Below are positions 25,805-35,382 of a stretch of DNA of 64,000 bases, one piece after another (positions within the stretch are counted from its first letter, which is position 1; each line of letters begins with the position of its first letter). The notes beneath the pieces are model-generated. The model did no database searches. It was not told the DNA's origin and was given only the letters and a program-made list of their open reading frames with translations. Origin of the DNA: CAWCXF01 sp963799455 (GTDB lineage Bacteria > Pseudomonadota > Alphaproteobacteria > Rhodobacterales > Rhodobacteraceae); contig CAWCXF010000008.1 in the NCBI GenBank assembly GCA_963799455.1, forward strand, positions 1,488,001 through 1,552,000, written 5' to 3'. The position numbers were made by a program, and so were the translations under genes.

Positions 25805-26254
25805 ATGGCCGTCACGGAACGCCCCGCCCTGACGGGCCGGTGCCTCTGCGGCGCCGTCACGGTCCGCGTGGCGGGCGAGCACGACCCGCGCCCCGGCGCC
25901 TGCCACTGCCGGATGTGCCAGCGCTGGTCGGGTGGGCTGTTCGTGTGCTTCGCCGCCGAGGCCTCGGCGGTGGCGGTGGAGGGCGAGGTGCGGCGCCACC
26001 TGTCCTCGCCCTTCGCCGAGCGCGCCTTCTGCCCCGTCTGCGGCTCGCACCTGTGGATGCGCGACACGGGCGAGGCGGGCGCGCGCTACGAGCTGATGCC
26101 GGGCCTCTTCGACGAGGCGCGCGACTGGCCGCTCCGGTCCGAGGTCTACGCCGACCGCGCGATGGCGAGCGTCCGCCTCGAAGGCGGGCACCGGCGCGCG
26201 ACGCGGGACGACTACGAGCGCGAGAACCCCTTCGTGGATGGAGACGCCCCATGA
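25805..26254 (+). CDS. GFA family protein (glutathione-dependent formaldehyde-activating-like)
   Basis: The GFA/CENP-V fold is a small zinc-binding domain; some members add glutathione to formaldehyde, but most are uncharacterised. Zinc ligands are visible in RCLCGAVTVRV, CHCRMCQRWSGG and FCPVCGSHLW, in family order. Length (149 aa) is typical. The stop overlaps the gltB start (ATGA), so the two are translationally coupled, which makes cotranscription with glutamate synthase very likely. Confidence 0.9.
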   Translation: MAVTERPALTGRCLCGAVTVRVAGEHDPRPGACHCRMCQRWSGGLFVCFAAEASAVAVEGEVRRHLSSPFAERAFCPVCGSHLWMRDTGEAGARYELMPGLFDEARDWPLRSEVYADRAMASVRLEGGHRRATRDDYERENPFVDGDAP

Positions 26255-29200
26255 CCATCGACCCCGACTGGGCCTCCGCCGAGGCCGCCCGCCGCGCCCG
26301 GATCGCCGCGACGACGCTCTACCGCGAGGAGGACGAGCGCTCGTCCTGCGGGGTGGGGCTCGTGGTCTCGCTCGACGGGCAGCGGAGCCGCCGGGTCGTG
26401 GAGGCGGGCATCGACGCGCTGCGCGCCGTTTGGCACCGCGGCGCGGTGGACGCCGACGGCAGGACGGGCGACGGGGCGGGCATCCACGTCCAGATCCCGG
26501 CGCCGTTCTTCCACGACGCGGTGGAGCGCACCGGGCACGAGCCCCACGCCGACCGGCTGATGGCGGTGGGCCAGGTGTTCCTGCCGCGCAACGACCTGAG
26601 CGCCCAGGAGACCTGCCGCACCATCGTCGAGACCGAGATCCTGCGCATGGGCCACGTGATCTACGGCTGGCGCCACGTGCCGGTGGACGTGTCGGTGCTG
26701 GGCGAGAAGGCCAACGCGACGCGCCCCGAGATCGAGCAGATCCTGATCTCGGACGCCCGCGGCCTCGACGAGGAGGCCTTCGAGCGCGACCTCTACGTGG
26801 TGCGCCGGCGCATCGAGAAGGCCGCCTTCGCCGCCGGCGTGCGAGACCTCTACGTCTGCTCGCTGTCGTGCCGCTCGGTGATCTACAAGGGCATGATGCT
26901 GGCGCAGGACGTGTCGGGCTTCTATCCGGACCTGCGCGACCCCCGCTTCGAGAGCGCCTTCGCCATCTACCACCAGCGCTACTCGACCAACACCTTCCCG
27001 CGCTGGTGGCTCGCCCAGCCCTTCCGCATGCTCGCCCACAACGGCGAGATCAACACGCTCAAGGGCAACCTCAACTGGATGCGCTCCCACGAGATCCGCA
27101 TGGCGTCCTCGGCCTTCGGCGACAGGGCCGAGGACATCAAGCCGATCGTGGCGCAGGGCTCGTCGGACTCGGCCGCGCTCGACGCGGTGTTCGAGGTGCT
27201 GGTGCGCGCGGGCCGCGACGCGCCGATGGCCAAGACCATGCTGGTGCCCGAGTCCTGGTCGAAGCAGGCCGAGGAGCTGCCACAGGCCTGGCGCGACATG
27301 TATGCCTACTGCAACGCCGTGATGGAGCCGTGGGACGGGCCCGCGGCGCTGGCCATGACCGACGGGCGCTGGGTCTGCGCGGGGCTCGACCGCAACGGGC
27401 TCAGGCCCATGCGCTACGTCGTGGCCGAAGGGCTGCTGATCGCGGGCTCGGAGGCCGGCATGGTGCCGGTGGACGAGGCGCGCGTGAGCGAGAAGGGCGC
27501 GCTGGGCCCCGGGCAGATGATCGCCGTGGACATGGCCGAGGGCCGGCTCCACCACGACCGCGAGATCAAGGACGCGCTCGCGGCCGCCAACCCCTACGGC
27601 GAGTGGGTGGGCAAGGTCACCGACCTTGAGGAGACGCTGGCGGGCGCGCCCGAGCGGGCGCTGTTCTCGGGCGAGGATCTGCGCCGGCGCCAGATCGCGG
27701 CCGGCTACACCATGGAGGAGGTCGAGGCGATCCTGGCGCCGATGGCCGAGGACGGCAAGGAGGCGCTCGCGTCGATGGGCGACGACACGCCCTCGGCGGT
27801 GCTCTCGAAGGGCTACCGGCCGCTCGCGCACTTCTTCCGCCAGAACTTCTCCCAGGTCACGAACCCGCCGATCGACAGCGTGCGCGAGCACCGCGTGATG
27901 TCGCTCAAGACGCGCTTCGGCAACCTCAAGAACGTGCTCGACCAGTCCTCGGCCCAGACCGAGATCATCGTGCTGGAAAGCCCGTTCCTCGCCAACGCCC
28001 AGTTCGAGCGGCTGTGTGCGGCGTTCGCCTCGCGCATGGTCGAGATCGACTGCACCTGCCCTGCGGGCGGCGAGGCGGGCGCGCTCCAGCAGGGCCTCGC
28101 GCGCATCCGCGCCGAGGCCGAGGAGGCCGTGGCCTCGGGCGCGGGCCACGTCGTGCTCACCGACCAGCACCAGTCGCCCTCGCGCGTGGCGATGCCGATG
28201 ATCCTGGCGACCTCCGCGGTGCATTCCTGGCTCACGAGGAAGGGCCTTCGGACCTTCACCTCGCTCTGCGTGCGCTCGGCCGAGTGCATCGACCCGCACC
28301 ATTTCGCGGTGCTCGTCGGCGCCGGCGCCACGGTGGTCAACGCCTATCTCGCGCAGGACACCGTCGCCGAGCGCATCGAGCGGGGCCTGCTCGACGGGCC
28401 GCTGACCGAGGCCATGGCGCGCTACCGCCACGCCATCGACCAGGGGCTCCTCAAGATCATGTCCAAGATGGGGATCTCGGTGATCTCCTCCTATCGCGGG
28501 GGCCTCAACTTCGAGGCGGTGGGGCTCAGCCGCGCGATGTGCGCCGAGTACCTCCCCGGAATGCCGAGCCGGATCTCGGGGATCGGCGTGGGCGGCATCC
28601 AGCGCAAGATGGAGGAGGTCCACGCCCGCGGCTGGGGCGCGGCCGCCGGCACCGCGCAGGTGCTGCCCATCGGCGGCTTCTACAAGGCGCGCCGCTCGGG
28701 CGAGACCCACGCCTGGGAGGCCGTCTCGATGCACATGCTCCAGGCCGCCTGCGAGCGCGGCTCCTTCGAGATGTGGCGTCAGTATTCGGCCAAGATGCGG
28801 GCCGCCCCCCCGATCCACCTGCGCGACCTGCTGGACATCAAGCCCTTGGGCGAGCCCGTGCCCCTGGACCAGGTCGAGTCCGTCACCGCCATCCGCCAGC
28901 GCTTCGTCACGCCGGGCATGTCCTTGGGCGCGCTGTCGCCCGAGGCGCACATGACGCTCAACATCGCCATGAACCGGATCGGCGCGAAGTCCGACTCGGG
29001 CGAGGGCGGCGAGGATCCGGCCGCACGGCGAGCCCGAGCCCAACGGCGACAACCCGTCCGCGAAGATCAAGCAGGTGGCCTCGGGGCGGTTCGGCGTCAC
29101 GGCCGAGTATCTCGGCCGCTGCGAGGAGCTGGAGATCAAGATCGCCCAGGGCGCCAAGCCCGGCGAGGGCGGCCAGCTCCCGGGCATGAAGGTCACCGAG

Positions 29201-30793
29201 CTGATCGCGCGGCTGCGGCATTCGACGCCGGGCGTCACGCTCATCTCGCCGCCCCCGCACCACGACATCTACTCGATCGAGGATCTGGCGCAGCTCATCT
29301 ACGACCTCAAGCAGATCAACCCGCGGGCCAAGGTCTGCGTCAAGCTGGTGGCGCAGTCGGGCGTGGGCACCATCGCGGCCGGCGTCGCCAAGGCCAAGGC
29401 CGACGTGATCCTGATCTCGGGCCACAACGGCGGCACCGGCGCGAGCCCCGCGACCTCGATCAAGTATGCCGGGCTCCCGTGGGAGATGGGGCTGACCGAG
29501 GCCCATCAGGTGCTCGCGATGAACAACCTGCGCTCGCGCATCACGCTCAGGACCGACGGGGGCTTGCGAACGGGGCGCGACGTGGTGATGGCCGCGATGA
29601 TGGGCGCGGAGGAGTATGGCATCGGCACCGCGGCGCTCATCGCCATGGGCTGCATCATGGTCCGTCAGTGCCAGTCGAACACCTGCCCGGTGGGGGTCTG
29701 CACCCAGGACGAGCGGCTGCGCGCGAAGTTCACCGGCAGCGCCGAGAAGGTCGTCAACCTCATCACCTTCTACGCCCAGGAGGTGCGCGAGGTGCTCAGC
29801 CAGATGGGCGCGCGCTCGATGGCGGACGTGATCGGGCGCGCGGACCTGCTGACCCAGGTCTCGCGCGGCTCGGCGCATCTCGACGACCTCGACCTCAACC
29901 CGCTGCTCATCACCGTCGATGGCGCCCACGCCATCGCCTACGACCGCGCGCGGCCCCGCAACCCGGTGCCCGACACGCTCGACGCCCAGATCGAGCGCGA
30001 CGCCGCGCGCTTCCTCGAATACGGCGAGAAGATGCAGCTCCACTACGCCGTGCGGAACACCCAGCGCACGGTGGGCACCCGCGTCTCGGCGCGCATCAAC
30101 GAGCGCTTCGGGATGCGCAACGCGCTCCAGCCCGACCACCTGACGATCAAGCTCACCGGCAGCGCCGGCCAGTCGCTCGGGGCCTTCGCGGTGCCGGGGC
30201 TCAGGATCGAGGTCTCGGGCGACGCCAACGACTACGTCGGCAAGGGGCTCTCGGGCGGCACCCTGGTGCTGCGCCCGCCGATGGTGTCCCAGCTCGACGC
30301 GGCCGAGAACGTCATCATCGGCAACACGGTGCTCTACGGCGCGACGGCGGGCTTCCTCTTCGCCGCCGGGCGCGCCGGCGAGCGCTTCGCGGTGAGGAAC
30401 TCGGGGGCGACGGCCGTGATCGAGGGCTGCGGCTCGAACGGCTGCGAGTACATGACCGGCGGCGTGGCGGTGATCCTGGGCGCCATCGGCGCCAATTTCG
30501 GCGCCGGCATGACCGGCGGCATGGCCTACGTCCACGACCCCGAGGGCCGCGCGCCCCTGCTCCTCAACCACGAGACGCTGGTGACGGCGCCCGTGACGGT
30601 CGACCACTGGGAGGGCCAGCTTCGCGCCCTCGTCGAGCGCCACGCCGCCGAGACGGGCTCGCGCCGCGCGCTCGACCTCCTCCAGCGCTGGGAGGAGTCG
30701 CTGAGGGGCTTCGTGCAGGTCTGCCCCAAGGAGATGGTCTCGCGCCTGCCCGCGCCCCTCGGCGCCGAGCCCGAAGCGGTGCCGGCGGAGTAG
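26251..30793 (+). CDS. gltB: Glutamate synthase (NADPH) large subunit, frameshifted as written
   Basis: Makes two glutamates from glutamine and 2-oxoglutarate. The N-terminal amidotransferase nucleophile is C33 in RSSCGVGLV, exposed after propeptide removal. QRYSTNTFPRWWLAQPFRMLAHNGEI, the FMN-domain ISGHNGGTGASPATSIKYAG and the 3Fe-4S cysteines in GCIMVRQCQSNTCPVGVC follow, then the beta-helix domain. The frame breaks after SDSGEGGEDPA; removing one base around 29020-29023 restores HGEPEPNGDNPSAKIKQVAS and the rest. Corrected length is about 1513 residues, exactly the family size. I treat it as one intact gene with a probable insertion error. ATG overlaps the GFA stop. Confidence 0.95.
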
Positions 30794-31366
30794 GGGCGGG
30801 GCCGGTCGAAGGCGAGCGTCGGGCGCACCGAGGTGGCTTGGTCCTTCTGGGCCACCGCCTCGGCGGCGGTTCGGAGCCGGGTGCACGCTTCGGCCAAGCG
30901 TCCGAGGGGGCGCCCGGTGCCCGCTCCGGGCGCCGGGCCCCTCGCTCCGCCGGGGGGCGACGATCGCGTGGGCGGACGCGCTGCTCCGTGCCGACGCAGA
31001 GGGACGACCCCACGACGCATCCGGCCGAGACGGGGCGGCCCGCGGTTCGCGCCGCCGGTCCGCCCCGGAGATCCCCCCCGAGCGACCAAGAGCTGGGGAC
31101 GCCGGCCCCGGGGGGGTGCATCGGCGCGACGGGCGGCTGGTCGCGGCGCTGCTCGGCACCCTCCCTCCGTCCCGAGGCCGGGCCGTCGTCCTTCGCCGTC
31201 CGGGTTGGCCGGCCTGGGCTTCCCATGGCGGATCGCTCACGCCGCGCGGGTCGGCGCCGCGAGGTGGCCGGCTTGGGCGTGGGCACGGCGCCGGTCCTCC
31301 CCGGACCCGGCTCGCCGCCTCGCGCTCTCCGAGAGGGCCGGCCCGGCGCGCGCCCCCGGGGGGGGC
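30794..31366. other. Convergent intergenic gap, nothing recognised
   Basis: 573 bases between gltB and the DUF1513 gene. Frames are open in several phases, but none has family signatures or a ribosome site. No terminator with a T-run is visible. Confidence 0.6.
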
Positions 31367-32440
31367 TCACGCCGCGGCGGTCAGCGCCACCAGGTGGTTG
31401 TCCCAGGCGCAGGGGTGGCGCCGCTCCGCCTCGCCCGAGGCGAGCCCGCCCGCGCCGTCGCTGAACAGCAGGCCGCCCGGCGCCGTCGCGGCGCCGCACA
31501 CGTCGGCGCGCGCGACGATGCGGGGGGCGCCGCCCTGCGCGGCGAACACATGCGCCACCCCGCCGCGCGGCGAGGTGATGGCGACCGAGCCGCCGTCGCC
31601 CGACCACGCGACCGATCCGGCATAGCCTTGCAGGCGGCGCTGCGCGGCGTCCTCGGCCGCGAGCGGCCGAGCCGCCTCGCCCCGGCGGTGGAGGCCGAGG
31701 AGCGGCACCGGCGCCGCGTCCGCCCCCTGCCACTGCATGGCGAAGGCCAGGGTGCCGTCGGCCCTCGCCGCGAGGTGGCGGATCGAGGCCAGCCGCATCG
31801 CGGGCTCCGGCTCCACCCGGTCGAGCACCGCGCCGTCCGCCGCGAGGTAGGTCAGGTTCGGGCGCATGGTGTCGAGGTTGAGCTTGTCGCGCCCGCTCGC
31901 GGGGTGGGTGCGGATGCCGCCGTTGGCGACGGCGAGCACCTCGGTGCCGGGCAGGCGCACGACCTCGTGCGGGCCGATGCCGCCCGAGGCGACCTCGCCC
32001 AGGCGCGCGTATCCGGCGCCCGCGTCCCACAGGCCGACGCGGCCCTCGCCCGAGGCGTAGGCGTTCTCGGTGGTGGCGAGGATCGCGCCGCCTTCGAGGA
32101 ACGCGCCGTGGCCGTAGAAGTGGCGGCCCTCGGGCGCCTCCAGCCGGCGCAGGACGGCCCCCGTGGCGCAGTCGATCACCAGCGCGAAGGTGCCGGGGCG
32201 GCGGGCGAAGGCCACGGCCTCGGGCCGCGTCGGATGGGCGGCGGCGGCGTGGCCGCGGTCGGGCAGGGGCACGCGGAAGGTGCGGCCGAGATCCGCGCCG
32301 ATGCCGAAGAGCGCGTATCCGCCCCCCGCCTCGCGCGCGGCGCCGAGCCACAGCGGCGAGCCGGCGGCGGCCCAGCCGGGCGCCGCGGCGGCGGCCGTGG
32401 TGGTGGCGAGCCCGGCCAGGAAGGCGCGGCGGGTGGTCAT
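31367..32440 (-). CDS. DUF1513 protein, Tat-exported
   Basis: A 357-residue protein of the DUF1513 family, beta-propeller-like by repeat pattern. It has a twin-arginine signal: TTRRAFLAGLATTTAAAAA ending at GWAAAG, so it is likely folded in the cytoplasm and exported to the periplasm. Family members sit in iron-regulated loci next to imelysin-type proteins, as here; the reaction is unknown. Conserved patches include GRHFYGHGAFLEGG, LATTENAYASGEGRVGLWDA, GIGPHEVVRLP and HPCAWDNHLVAL. ATG at 32440 is preceded by ggagg. Last gene of the five-gene minus-strand operon. Confidence 0.88.
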   Translation of the reverse strand: MTTRRAFLAGLATTTAAAAAPGWAAAGSPLWLGAAREAGGGYALFGIGADLGRTFRVPLPDRGHAAAAHPTRPEAVAFARRPGTFALVIDCATGAVLRRLEAPEGRHFYGHGAFLEGGAILATTENAYASGEGRVGLWDAGAGYARLGEVASGGIGPHEVVRLPGTEVLAVANGGIRTHPASGRDKLNLDTMRPNLTYLAADGAVLDRVEPEPAMRLASIRHLAARADGTLAFAMQWQGADAAPVPLLGLHRRGEAARPLAAEDAAQRRLQGYAGSVAWSGDGGSVAITSPRGGVAHVFAAQGGAPRIVARADVCGAATAPGGLLFSDGAGGLASGEAERRHPCAWDNHLVALTAAA

Positions 32441-32504
32441 GTCGGCCTCCATCGATCCTCGCGTGCCCCGAGCCGGGCGGCGACCTGCCCGGCGGGCGGT
32501 CACG

Positions 32505-33473
32505 TCAGTCCCCGTCGAGCGCGTTGAAGCCCGACGCCACGCCCAGGCCGGCGCCGATCTCGGCCTCGGCCGCGCGGCGCGCCTCGGCGACCTCGGTCTG
32601 GAGCGCCTCCACGGCGAAGCGGCCCGAGGGGTCGGCCACGCCGGCCAGGGCGGGGTCGTCCAGCGCCTCGGCCGAGGCGATGGCGCGGTCGAGGGCGGCA
32701 AGCGTGCGCGGCGCGTCCGCGAGCGAGGCCGCGAGGTCGCGCAGCGCGCGCAGCGACAGCACGACGTTGCGCGCGGCGCGCCCCGAGCGCCACGCCTCGG
32801 CGCGCGTCGGGCGCGGCCGCTCGAACGTCCCCAGCGGGCGCCCGAGCCGCTCGTCGGCGGTGAACGCGAGCCCGGTGACGAGCGCGGTGTAGAGCGCCGC
32901 GCGGGCCTCGGCCTCGCCGAGATAGGTGGTGTTGCCGGGCGCCCCGGCACCCAGCAGCGTCTTGGCGAAGCCGTCGCGCCAGCCGGCCTCCAGCGCCTCG
33001 GCCGTGGCGGCGAGGTCGGCCGCCACGGCGCGCGCCACGTCGCAGGCCCGGTCGCCCGGGCCGTAGGGATCGCCGAAGAGCAGGCGCTCCAGCGCCATGA
33101 GCCCGCGCGCGGCGACCGAGGCCCGGGCCATGGCCTCGGGGGTCAGCGCCGCCCGGTCCCCGGCGGCGAGGAGGGCGCCCAGCGCGCGCCCCGTCGCGTC
33201 GCGCTCGTCGGGCCAGAACTCGATCGCCTGGGCGCGGCCATCCTCCTCGGCGGGGCCGAGGCGCAGATGCGACACGCCCATCCAGGCGTCGAACGCCGCG
33301 TTCCACGGCCCGCGCAGCGCCTCGGCCGTGCAGTCCTCCCGCGCGGCCTCGGCCAGCCCCTCGCCGGCCTCGGCGAAGGCGGCGTATCCGGGCAGGACGT
33401 ACGCCTCGACCGCCTCCTCCACGTCCGCGAGCGCGGGGGCGGCGACCAGGGCCAGCAGGATCGCGAGGCGCAT
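32505..33473 (-). CDS. Imelysin family protein (second copy)
   Basis: A 322-residue periplasmic protein with signal peptide MRLAILLALVAAPALADV. It is an imelysin-like four-helix protein with FDAWMGVSHLRLGP, the segment GLMALERLLFGDPYG and a C-terminal helical half. In the peptidase-type paralogue in the same operon the corresponding segment is GYHAIEFLLWG, with the HxxE metal motif; here the His is replaced by Met, so this copy probably binds or relays iron rather than acting as a peptidase. ATG at 33473 overlaps the upstream di-heme gene stop, indicating coupling. Confidence 0.85.
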   Translation of the reverse strand: MRLAILLALVAAPALADVEEAVEAYVLPGYAAFAEAGEGLAEAAREDCTAEALRGPWNAAFDAWMGVSHLRLGPAEEDGRAQAIEFWPDERDATGRALGALLAAGDRAALTPEAMARASVAARGLMALERLLFGDPYGPGDRACDVARAVAADLAATAEALEAGWRDGFAKTLLGAGAPGNTTYLGEAEARAALYTALVTGLAFTADERLGRPLGTFERPRPTRAEAWRSGRAARNVVLSLRALRDLAASLADAPRTLAALDRAIASAEALDDPALAGVADPSGRFAVEALQTEVAEARRAAEAEIGAGLGVASGFNALDGD

Positions 33474-35068
33474 CAGAGGCTCTCCAGGTAGCGGATCAGG
33501 GCGTCGCGGTCGCCCGAAGGCATCGCCGCGAAGGCGTCGCGCGCGGCCTGCCCCTCGCCGCCATGCCACAGGATGGCCTCGGCGCGCGAGCGGGCGCGCC
33601 CGTCGTGGAGGAACGACGCCCGCCCCGACACCTGCTCCGTCAGCCCCGTGCCCCAGAGCGGCGCCGTGCGCCATTCCGAGCCCGACGCGGCGCCCGCGGG
33701 CAGCCCGTCGGCGAGCCCCGGCCCCATGTCGTGCAGCAGGAAGTCCGAATGCGGCCAGATGAGCTGGAAGGAGTGCTCGGGCCGATCGGCGAGGCGATGG
33801 GTGACGAATTTCGGGGTGTGGCACGCCGCGCAGCCGGCCTGCGAGAACAGCGCCTTGCCGCGCAGCACCTGCGGGTCGTCCACGTCGCGCCGCGCGGGCA
33901 CGCCCAGCGTGCGGGCGTAGAAGGTCACGAGGTCGAGCCCCTCGGCGTCGATCTCCAGGCCGTCGTGGACCGCGTCGCGCCCGTCGGGCGCCGTCCGGCA
34001 GGCGGCCTGTCCTTCCGTGCAATCGCCCCAGGGCTCGGGGCGCAGGGGGGAGCCCACGCCGATGTCGTTGGCGAAGGCGTCGGCGGCCTGCTGGCGCAGC
34101 GTCGCCGTGGTCGCGCGCACGCCGAAGCGGCCGAGCATGGGCATGTCCCACTCGGGCGAGCGGACGATCGCGGCGCGGCCCGAGATGCCGTCGCCGTCGG
34201 CGTCCTCGGGGTCGGCGCGCGCGAGGATGTCGGCCGCGGGGATCGCCTCGACGAGCCCCAGCCCGATCATCTGCGGGGCGACGCGCGGGCTGATCCGCGT
34301 GCGCGGGTCGAGCGGCCCGTAGCCCGGATCCTCCAGCCGCCACTCGGGCCGGCGCAGCGAGACCGCCTCGCCGCCCGCCAGCCGCACCTCCTCCTCGGTC
34401 CACTCCACCGCGACCCGCGCCTCGGCCGGGACGCCCGGCAGCGACAGGTCGCCGATCTGGCGGCCGTAGACCGGGTCGGGGCCGGGCTCGGCGCTCCCGT
34501 GATCGGGCCCCGGCCCCGGCCCCGGCGCGCCGACCGGGCGCTCGCCGTGGAAGCCCGGGATGCCCGCGCGCACCACCAGCGAGACCGCGCCGTCCTCGTC
34601 GGGCGGATGGCCGCGCCCGTCCTTGAGGTGGCAGCCCTGGCAGGAGCGGGCGTTGAACACCGGCCCGAGCCCGTCGGAGGCCGCCGTCGAGGAGGGCGCC
34701 GAGACCCACAGCTTGCGGAAGATCCCGTCGCCGACCTTGAAGGTCAGCTCGTCCTCGAAGCCGAGGTTCGCCTGGGGCTGGCTGAAGGCGCTCATGGTCG
34801 CGCTCGCCCGCACGGTCGCCGCGCCGCCGGGGTTGGCCTCGAAGGGCTCGGGCTTCGAGAAGTCGGTGGGGGCGGCGGTGATCGCGGCGACGCGCGCGGC
34901 CTCCCCCTCCGTGCGGGGCACGATCGAGAGGTGCGGCTCCGCCGGGAGGGGCGCGGGCGCGTCGGCGGCCGAGGGCAGGCCGAGGAGGCCGAGGAGGAGC
35001 GCCGCGCCCCACGCCGAGGCCGGGCGCGGGCGGCCCCCGGCTCGCGCGATCGGCGGCACGCGGGTCAT
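33473..35068 (-). CDS. Di-heme oxidoreductase (DUF1111, cytochrome c peroxidase-like)
   Basis: A 531-residue secreted c-type cytochrome. Signal region AWGAALLLGLLGLPSAADA, then two CxxCH haem sites: SCQGCHLKDGRG in the N-terminal third and GCAACHTPKFVTH in the C-terminal third. Blocks GLGPVFNARSC, PQMIGLGLVEAIP and DGRARSRAEAILWHGGEG are typical of the family of putative thiol oxidoreductases found in imelysin operons. It may handle redox chemistry of iron uptake in the periplasm (inference). ATG at 35068 overlaps the DUF1289 stop by four bases. Confidence 0.9.
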   Translation of the reverse strand: MTRVPPIARAGGRPRPASAWGAALLLGLLGLPSAADAPAPLPAEPHLSIVPRTEGEAARVAAITAAPTDFSKPEPFEANPGGAATVRASATMSAFSQPQANLGFEDELTFKVGDGIFRKLWVSAPSSTAASDGLGPVFNARSCQGCHLKDGRGHPPDEDGAVSLVVRAGIPGFHGERPVGAPGPGPGPDHGSAEPGPDPVYGRQIGDLSLPGVPAEARVAVEWTEEEVRLAGGEAVSLRRPEWRLEDPGYGPLDPRTRISPRVAPQMIGLGLVEAIPAADILARADPEDADGDGISGRAAIVRSPEWDMPMLGRFGVRATTATLRQQAADAFANDIGVGSPLRPEPWGDCTEGQAACRTAPDGRDAVHDGLEIDAEGLDLVTFYARTLGVPARRDVDDPQVLRGKALFSQAGCAACHTPKFVTHRLADRPEHSFQLIWPHSDFLLHDMGPGLADGLPAGAASGSEWRTAPLWGTGLTEQVSGRASFLHDGRARSRAEAILWHGGEGQAARDAFAAMPSGDRDALIRYLESL

Positions 35069-35337
35069 CGCGCCGTCCCGAGCGCCTTGGGGGGCCTCGC
35101 GCCCCTCTTGCGGCAGCGCTTGGCATAGGCCGTGGCCCAATGGCCGTAGCGGCCCATCGCCGCCTGCTGCGCCACCACCAGGTCGACGAAGGCTCGCCGC
35201 AGCGCATCCTTCTTCAGCGCCTTGAACGCCCGCTTCTGATCCTCGCTCATCGAGCAGCCGATGCAGTGGAGCGCCCCGTCCGGGCCCGGCCGGCGGAACT
35301 TGCACACGTCGATGCAGGGCGAGGGGGCCTTGGCCAT
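35065..35337 (-). CDS. DUF1289 protein
   Basis: Small (90 aa) cytoplasmic protein with the DUF1289 cysteine pattern: C8 and C12 in SPCIDVCKF, C25 and C28 in HCIGCSMS, likely a metal or Fe-S binding site. A basic helical tail follows (YAKRCRKRGARPPKAL), longer than the minimal domain. ATG at 35337 has ggag nine bases upstream. It overlaps the di-heme oxidoreductase start by four bases. Function unknown; co-location with the iron genes is suggestive only. Confidence 0.9.
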   Translation of the reverse strand: MAKAPSPCIDVCKFRRPGPDGALHCIGCSMSEDQKRAFKALKKDALRRAFVDLVVAQQAAMGRYGHWATAYAKRCRKRGARPPKALGTAR

Positions 35338-35382
35338 CGGGGTCTCCGGGACGGTGCGGGGCGCGCGCGCCCCGCCGGCGCG

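Noticed and set aside
26212..29268. 1018-codon minus-strand frame opposite gltB
   Set aside because: Mirror of the gltB coding strand; no motif of its own.
25840..31464. Very long plus-strand open frame of over 1800 codons
   Set aside because: Only 26251 to about 29020 is gltB; the remainder is open because stops are rare at this GC, and the true gltB continues in another frame.
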